A stretch of DNA of 9,947 bases. It comes from an uncultured Acidimicrobiaceae bacterium. Lineage in GTDB: Bacteria > Actinomycetota > Acidimicrobiia > Acidimicrobiales > Bog-793. Below, one piece after another: positions 6,853-9,947 of this stretch (its first letter is position 1; the number at the start of each line of letters is the position of its first letter). The position numbers and the translations under genes were made by a program. Under the pieces are notes generated by a model, which was given only the letters and a program-made list of their open reading frames with translations, ran no database searches and had not been told where the DNA came from. Location: the NCBI GenBank assembly GCA_903907185.1, contig CAIVND010000055.1, forward strand, positions 1 through 9,947. The letters run 5' to 3'.

Positions 6853-8295
6853 TTGATCCGAGTTCTGCTTTGTCTAGCTAGTTCAAATACTTGTTACAGG
6901 ATCGATCATGGGAAGGGACCGGCTGTGTGGTTAAAGATTAGGCCTTGGCAGAGGAAACTTGCGAAGTGCAGACCTGCCGTCCCATTCCTCGCCTATTTGG
7001 CTTTACATCTTTTCGCAGTTGCGGGCTTGGTCACTAGAAAGTACCCCGACAGTGCCACCTACATGATTCTCAATTTTGCGGGTAATGGCCCAGAGCTGCC
7101 AACAGTCCCGCTCTTGTACAACATTTTCAATACCGATGCGCTACGCGTTGCTGCACAGGCGGTTGTCGCAGCAGCTTGCTGGTGGACTCTTTGTCTATCG
7201 GTTGTGAGACTCATCGATCATAAGAGAGTGCGGATTGTCATCCGCTTTACAATTTTGGCACTTGGCCTGGTAGCGCCAATAGTTAGCTGGAACACTACGC
7301 TCCTCAGTGAGTCATTGACCCTATCGCTAACAGCCTTGCTTGTAGCGACCTGGTTGAGTTTCTTTCAAAAAGAGTCGTTGCGATGGGCAATGGCCGTCGT
7401 ATTCGTGACACTCGCTTGGACTTTGACACGTCAGGCAGATGTCATCGTCGGACTACTCATAACTGTGGGGGCGTTGGTTGCCGCGCTCGGTAGACATCGA
7501 TCGAAGTTAAGGGGATTCGTTGCCCTGATGATGATTCTTATCAGCGCTTATTCATTGGTGATTACATCGCGAAACACCCAGGTAGAAAACGCAAATGTTG
7601 CAGACTACGTTGCTGATCGCATACTGCTTAACAAGGACTACACGAACTGGTTTGTTGCCCATGGAATGCCGTATTCACCAGAAGTTGCAGCTGATGCGGG
7701 GACACCGTACGGGTCAAATCTTGCTGGGCTCCCATCCTTCCGTCCTTGGCTGGTTAAGGATGGCGCGCGCGTCTACGCCGAATTTGTTTTTAGCCATCCC
7801 AACTACACCTTGCTTGGTCCGTTGAGTTCATTTTTCGGCGAGGTCAGCTCACTCACAATTCCAAATACCACTGTTTATCCGCTAACGGTTATGCCAAATC
7901 CAACCCCATCAATTCTCTCGCCAACAATTGACTATGGGCGCTACAGGGAAGTGGTTCCGCCAATCTTTGGCGACATTCTCTTTGAACAGGGGCAAGCTGG
8001 AGCGATTCTCTCTGTCGTCGGTATTGCTGGCTATCTCCTCTATTTGTCTCGGAGACGGTACGGCATTGATAGGCGTCAACGAATCCCGTGCATCTTGCTT
8101 GCGTCAGTGGTTCCACAGGCATATTTCGCCTGGTTATCAGGTGGTGTTGGAGAGTTGGATCGGTTGTCAATGGTGACTGCTGCTTCGCTTCGAATTGGAC
8201 TAGTCCTTTGCATCGCGTTCTCGATAGATCGCCTGCTGAGTGGTACGGGGTTGGACCAAGGCGACGATGGATCTGGTAAAGAGATCGTCATCTGA
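6853..8295 (+). CDS. GT-C-like polytopic membrane protein, putative glycosyltransferase
   Basis: This protein of 480 residues (456 from the alternative start) has about 10 to 11 membrane helices. The first outer loop carries YPDSATY (64-70) followed by LPTVPLLYNIF (82-92), and helix 4 is preceded by WNTTLLSESLTLSL (146-159). A D-S-x-x-Y motif after TM1 with a later conserved Glu is common in GT-C-type transferases using lipid-linked sugars. A soluble outer loop spans about 240-315. The tail from 463 is acidic and cytoplasmic. Two starts compete: TTG 6853, with GGAG 8 bases upstream, and GTG 6925, with GAAGGGA 6 bases upstream. The latter gives a basic N-terminus directly before TM1 and is perhaps more natural. 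It is divergent from the other GT-C gene across a 319-bp spacer. Codon choice is more relaxed (more A/T third bases) than in the regulator and kinase genes, suggesting transfer or weaker expression. The acceptor is unknown. Confidence 0.75.
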   Translation: MIRVLLCLASSNTCYRIDHGKGPAVWLKIRPWQRKLAKCRPAVPFLAYLALHLFAVAGLVTRKYPDSATYMILNFAGNGPELPTVPLLYNIFNTDALRVAAQAVVAAACWWTLCLSVVRLIDHKRVRIVIRFTILALGLVAPIVSWNTTLLSESLTLSLTALLVATWLSFFQKESLRWAMAVVFVTLAWTLTRQADVIVGLLITVGALVAALGRHRSKLRGFVALMMILISAYSLVITSRNTQVENANVADYVADRILLNKDYTNWFVAHGMPYSPEVAADAGTPYGSNLAGLPSFRPWLVKDGARVYAEFVFSHPNYTLLGPLSSFFGEVSSLTIPNTTVYPLTVMPNPTPSILSPTIDYGRYREVVPPIFGDILFEQGQAGAILSVVGIAGYLLYLSRRRYGIDRRQRIPCILLASVVPQAYFAWLSGGVGELDRLSMVTAASLRIGLVLCIAFSIDRLLSGTGLDQGDDGSGKEIVI

Positions 8296-8506
8296 GTCGT
8301 CGTTGAGTTGTGCACTGACCGTGTTAGAAGCAGTCGCGATAGGTCGTGGATGCGGACAGACTTCGTTGATCGAGTCGTCGCTAGTGCATCGAGGACTGTT
8401 TTCGATATCTAATGCATTGAAGCTACCGCTTGGGCGGTGGTCTGAAAGATCTCTAAGTAGGCTGGTGCCGAATTGATGGATGGAAATAGGAGCCCTTGTG
8501 AACGAG
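8296..8506. other. Spacer between membrane gene and insertion sequence, no gene found
   Basis: This 211-bp stretch shows no supported gene. It holds a 9-bp direct repeat GAGTCGTCG, a 20-bp segment (8315-8334) resembling the 3' end of orfB of the adjacent IS, a small hairpin at 8423-8440 and a stray AGGAG before a GTG at 8498. The original promoter of the nitroreductase gene, now beyond the IS, probably lay here. Confidence 0.5.
8423..8440 (+). terminator. Weak hairpin after the GT-C-like gene
   Basis: CTACCGC (8423-8429) pairs with GCGGTGG (8434-8440) over a TTGG loop; six pairs are Watson-Crick and one is G-U. There is no T-run after it. It lies about 128 bp past the stop at 8295, so a terminator role is uncertain. 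Confidence 0.2.
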
Positions 8507-8536
8507 TGAATCGTGCCGGGTTTCCTGGAGAGTAAA
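8507..8536 (+). repeat. Left terminal inverted repeat of the IS
   Basis: It matches the complement of 9778-9807 at 24 of 30 positions. The outer 14 (TGAATCGTGCCGGG) are identical, the next 5 all differ, and TGGAGA then matches again. This two-block pattern fits transposase-binding ends. Confidence 0.9.
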
Positions 8537-8551
8537 TCCTCTGAGAGGATT
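8535..8551 (+). promoter_or_regulatory. Hairpin sequestering the orfA ribosome-binding site
   Basis: AATCCTCT (8535-8542) and AGAGGATT (8544-8551) are perfect complementary arms about a single central G, forming a 7-bp stem with a 3-base loop. The stem extends by TA/GC pairs outside a one-base bulge at 8534. The right arm contains the orfA Shine-Dalgarno AGAGGA, 7 bases before ATG 8557, so folding would hide it. Many IS elements use such structures to block translation from read-through transcripts; the application here is inferred. Confidence 0.5.
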
Positions 8552-8556
8552 ACTCC

Positions 8557-8877
8557 ATGTCAAGAAATTCCCGATACTCACCTGAGCTTCGTGAACGTGC
8601 CGTAAGGATGCTGGCAGATAAGCGCGAGGACTACCCGTCTGAGTGGGCTGCATTCACCGCAATCTCGAAGCTGTTTGGAATGTGCCCAGAGACCCTCAGG
8701 TCCTGGGTGAGAAGAACACAAGTTGACGATGGAGATCGGCCCGGTCTCACGACCGATGAGCGAGCTCGCCTCAAAGAGCTCGAGCGTGAGAACAAGGACC
8801 TTAAAAGAGCGAACGCCATCTTGAAAGATGCGTCGATTTTCTTTGCGACCGAGCTCGACGGTCAAACCAAGCGATAA
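8557..8877 (+). CDS. IS3-family transposase OrfA
   Basis: A DNA-binding subunit of 106 residues, close to the usual length. It starts with RYSPELRERAVRML, the signature of the IS3 OrfA / transposase_8 group. A helix-turn-helix follows at about 32-54 (AAFTAISKLFGMCPETLRSWVRR), recognising the terminal repeats. A leucine-zipper-like coiled coil (about 68-92, ARLKELERENKDLKRANAIL) mediates oligomerisation. ATG 8557 is preceded by AGAGGA at 7 bases. Read alone, OrfA normally represses or limits transposition; fused to OrfB by frameshift it forms the active transposase. It shows no truncation or missing motif. Confidence 0.93.
   Translation: MSRNSRYSPELRERAVRMLADKREDYPSEWAAFTAISKLFGMCPETLRSWVRRTQVDDGDRPGLTTDERARLKELERENKDLKRANAILKDASIFFATELDGQTKR
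8837..8863 (+). other. Candidate -1 programmed frameshift site with downstream stem
   Basis: The orfB frame is open from 8805 (after a TAA at 8802-8804) and orfA stops at 8875-8877, so the shift must occur between these points. The pyrimidine run TTTTCTTT (8837-8844) is the best slippery candidate. It is followed by a 5-bp stem, GACCG (8847-8851) with CGGTC (8859-8863). A shift here joins about 96 OrfA residues to about 312 in the orfB frame and restores SHYIDLRKDRWGVEP, the normal beginning of the catalytic part. IS6110 is known to use a -1 shift at a U-rich site. The exact slip codon is inferred. Confidence 0.45.
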
Positions 8878-8891
8878 GCCATTACATCGAT

Positions 8892-9782
8892 TTGCGCAAA
8901 GATCGATGGGGAGTCGAGCCGATCTGCAGAGCCCTGCAGTTCGCTCCCAGCACCTATTACGCCACCAGGTCGCGTGCCCCGAGCACACGGCTCATCCGTG
9001 ACGAAGCCCTCAAACCAGAGATTGCCCGGGTTCATCGGTCTAACTGCGCCGGGGTCTATGGCGCTAAGAAGATCTGGAAACAGCTCAACCGTGAAAACGT
9101 TGTCGTGGCACACTGCACGGTGAGACGACTAATGAAACAAGAGGGTCACTCTGGCGCACGCAGAGGTCGCCAGTTCAAGGTCACCACCGTGACCAATGAG
9201 TCCCTGTATCGACCGAGCGACTTGGTCGATCGACAGTTCACCGCAGCTGCACCGAACCGACTGTGGGTCGCGGATCTGACCTATATCAAGACGCACTCAG
9301 GGTGGGTCTATGTGGCGTTCGTCATCGATGTCTTCTCGAGAGCGATCGTTGGTTGGCAGGCATCAGTCTCGCTTCGCAGTGACCTTGCCATTGATGCGCT
9401 TGAGATGGCGATCTACGCGAGGAACGGCAACGATCTGTCTAATCTGATACATCACAGCGACAGGGGCGTTCAATATCTCAGTATTCGATATTCGGAACGA
9501 TTGGGCGAAGCCGAGATCGTCGCGTCGGTTGGTTCTAAGGGCGACTCCTACGACAACGCGCTCGCCGAGAGTTTCAATGGCCTCTACAAGACCGAACTGA
9601 TCCACCGTCAAGGGCCATGGCGCAACGTTGAGCATGTCGAATGGGCAACGCTCAACTACATCGATTGGTTCAACAACAAGCGCATTCACGAATCACTCGA
9701 TTACGTGACACCGACCGAATTTGAAGATCACTACTATGAGGCCAACGAGTCAGAAGGTCTGACCGTTTTGGAAGCGGTTTAG
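8892..9782 (+). CDS. IS3-family transposase OrfB (DDE integrase catalytic subunit)
   Basis: It encodes 296 residues from TTG 8892, but the frame is open upstream to 8805 and conserved sequence (SHYIDLRK) lies before the TTG, so the functional product is most likely the OrfA-OrfB frameshift fusion of about 408 residues. An HTH_21-like region (about 40-85, with GVYGAKKIWKQLNRE and CTVRRLMKQEG) precedes the RNase-H-like rve domain (about 120-280). The catalytic triad is visible: D128 in LWVADLTY, D190 in HHSDRGVQY and E226 in NALAESFNGLYKTE. The D190-E226 gap of 35 residues is the IS3 hallmark. The end HESLDYVTPTEFE is usual for the family. The TAG stop (9780-9782) lies inside the right inverted repeat. 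It is intact and probably active. Confidence 0.95.
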   Translation: MRKDRWGVEPICRALQFAPSTYYATRSRAPSTRLIRDEALKPEIARVHRSNCAGVYGAKKIWKQLNRENVVVAHCTVRRLMKQEGHSGARRGRQFKVTTVTNESLYRPSDLVDRQFTAAAPNRLWVADLTYIKTHSGWVYVAFVIDVFSRAIVGWQASVSLRSDLAIDALEMAIYARNGNDLSNLIHHSDRGVQYLSIRYSERLGEAEIVASVGSKGDSYDNALAESFNGLYKTELIHRQGPWRNVEHVEWATLNYIDWFNNKRIHESLDYVTPTEFEDHYYEANESEGLTVLEAV

Positions 9783-9807
9783 TCTCCAACTTTCCCGGCA
9801 CGATTCA
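9778..9807 (-). repeat. Right terminal inverted repeat of the IS
   Basis: This is the complementary partner of 8507-8536, with the outer 14 bases identical in inverted orientation. It contains the orfB stop codon, so the IS has no spare sequence at this end. Confidence 0.9.
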
Positions 9808-9844
9808 GATCTCTTACTGAGACTTCAAAGAAATGGAGAGCCGC

Positions 9845-9947
9845 ATGACCGACATGAACGCGTTTAATCAGCAGATCATCGAAGAGTTTCGAGGCAATGG
9901 AGGAAAAGTTGGAGGAAACTTTGAGGGAGCGCCGATGCTGGTGCTGC
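9845..9947 (+). CDS. F420-dependent nitroreductase-family protein (partial, runs off right edge)
   Basis: Only the first 34 codons are visible. The sequence FNQQIIEEFRGNGGKVGG and then FEGAPMLVL is the standard N-terminus of the deazaflavin-dependent nitroreductase family (Ddn-like, formerly DUF385), which uses reduced coenzyme F420 to reduce nitro, quinone or other substrates; members are widespread in actinobacteria. ATG 9845 is chosen because GGAG (9835-9838) lies 6 bases upstream. ATG 9833 and ATG 9854 are in frame, but the first has no good ribosome-binding site. An in-frame TGA upstream shows the gene was not truncated by the IS, which ends 37 bp before the start. Its transcription now depends on read-through from the IS, an outward promoter, or a promoter in the remaining 37 bp. 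Confidence 0.85.
   Translation, partial: MTDMNAFNQQIIEEFRGNGGKVGGNFEGAPMLVL

Larger units (their letters stand above)
8507..9807 (+). mobile_element. Complete IS3-family insertion sequence, 1301 bp, IS6110-like
   Basis: The element runs between imperfect inverted repeats ending in the IS3-family TG...CA. It carries orfA (8557-8877) and orfB (8892-9782) in the -1 relative frame, the canonical IS3 layout, and both are intact. Length is typical of the family. OrfA and OrfB read much like those of IS6110, including the orfA end AILKDASIFFATELD and the orfB blocks PNRLWVADLTYI and IHHSDRG. The bases outside the ends are GAG (left) and GAT (right), so a perfect 3-bp target duplication is lacking. 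The element looks capable of transposition. It separates the GT-C-like gene from the nitroreductase gene and probably cut off the latter's native promoter. Confidence 0.93.

Noticed and set aside
8240..8476. Plus-strand frame of 78 codons overlapping the end of the GT-C-like gene
   Set aside because: It starts inside that gene in another frame, with no ribosome-binding site or family match; only the short LTVLEAV echo is of note.
8488..8509. AGGAG followed by GTG at 8498, three codons before the IS stop
   Set aside because: Rejoining the flanks gives only about a 21-codon frame out of phase with the nitroreductase, so it is not a broken gene start that I can support.
8578..8988. Minus-strand frame of 136 codons inside the IS
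   Set aside because: It is antisense to intact orfA/orfB with no independent support.
1..9947. CRISPR array, tRNA, rRNA, phage or toxin-antitoxin genes
   Set aside because: No regularly spaced long repeats, cloverleaf or conserved rRNA segments, and no matching protein motifs were seen.

Overview
The window looks like chromosomal DNA from an actinobacterium of moderate GC content. Three things point there. The two-component pair is closest in pattern to mycobacterial PhoP/PhoR and TrcR/TrcS. The IS3-family transposase reads much like IS6110 of Mycobacterium tuberculosis. The right edge opens a gene of the deazaflavin (F420)-dependent nitroreductase family, typical of actinobacteria. A moderate-GC lineage such as Acidimicrobiia would fit, but that is inference from style, not a database match.

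Layout, left to right. (1) 1-872, minus strand: an unassigned polytopic membrane protein running off the left edge. (2) About 873-1003: a divergent control region with three 7-bp direct repeats spaced exactly 11 bp apart, the architecture of an OmpR/PhoP-type binding site. (3) 1004-3274, plus strand: an OmpR-family response regulator and its HAMP-containing sensor histidine kinase, 3 bp apart and clearly one operon. (4) 3310-6533, minus strand, convergent with the kinase: a large GT-C-type membrane glycosyltransferase candidate, followed 17 bp downstream by a small soluble protein of an actinobacterial conserved family; the small gene's ribosome-binding site overlaps the stop codon of the large gene. 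(5) 6534-6852: a 319-bp divergent spacer with inverted repeats and a 36-codon ORF behind a near-consensus Shine-Dalgarno. (6) 6853-8295, plus strand: a second GT-C-like polytopic protein with more relaxed codon choice. (7) 8296-8506: a spacer with no convincing gene. (8) 8507-9807: a complete 1301-bp IS3-family element with matched terminal inverted repeats, orfA, orfB in the -1 frame and an intact DDE triad. (9) 9845 to the right edge: the start of the F420-type nitroreductase gene, 37 bp beyond the IS end.

How the parts fit together: three polytopic membrane proteins, two with the hallmarks of lipid-linked-sugar-dependent (GT-C) glycosyltransferases, surround an envelope-type two-component system. 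The region therefore looks like a cell-surface glycan or glycoprotein assembly neighbourhood under PhoP-like control. That linkage is contextual inference. I see no CRISPR array, tRNA, rRNA, phage module or recognisable defence system. The most noteworthy signals are the triple 11-bp-period repeat before the regulator, the small ORF with strong RBS and palindrome in the divergent spacer, and the hairpin and frameshift controls inside the IS.
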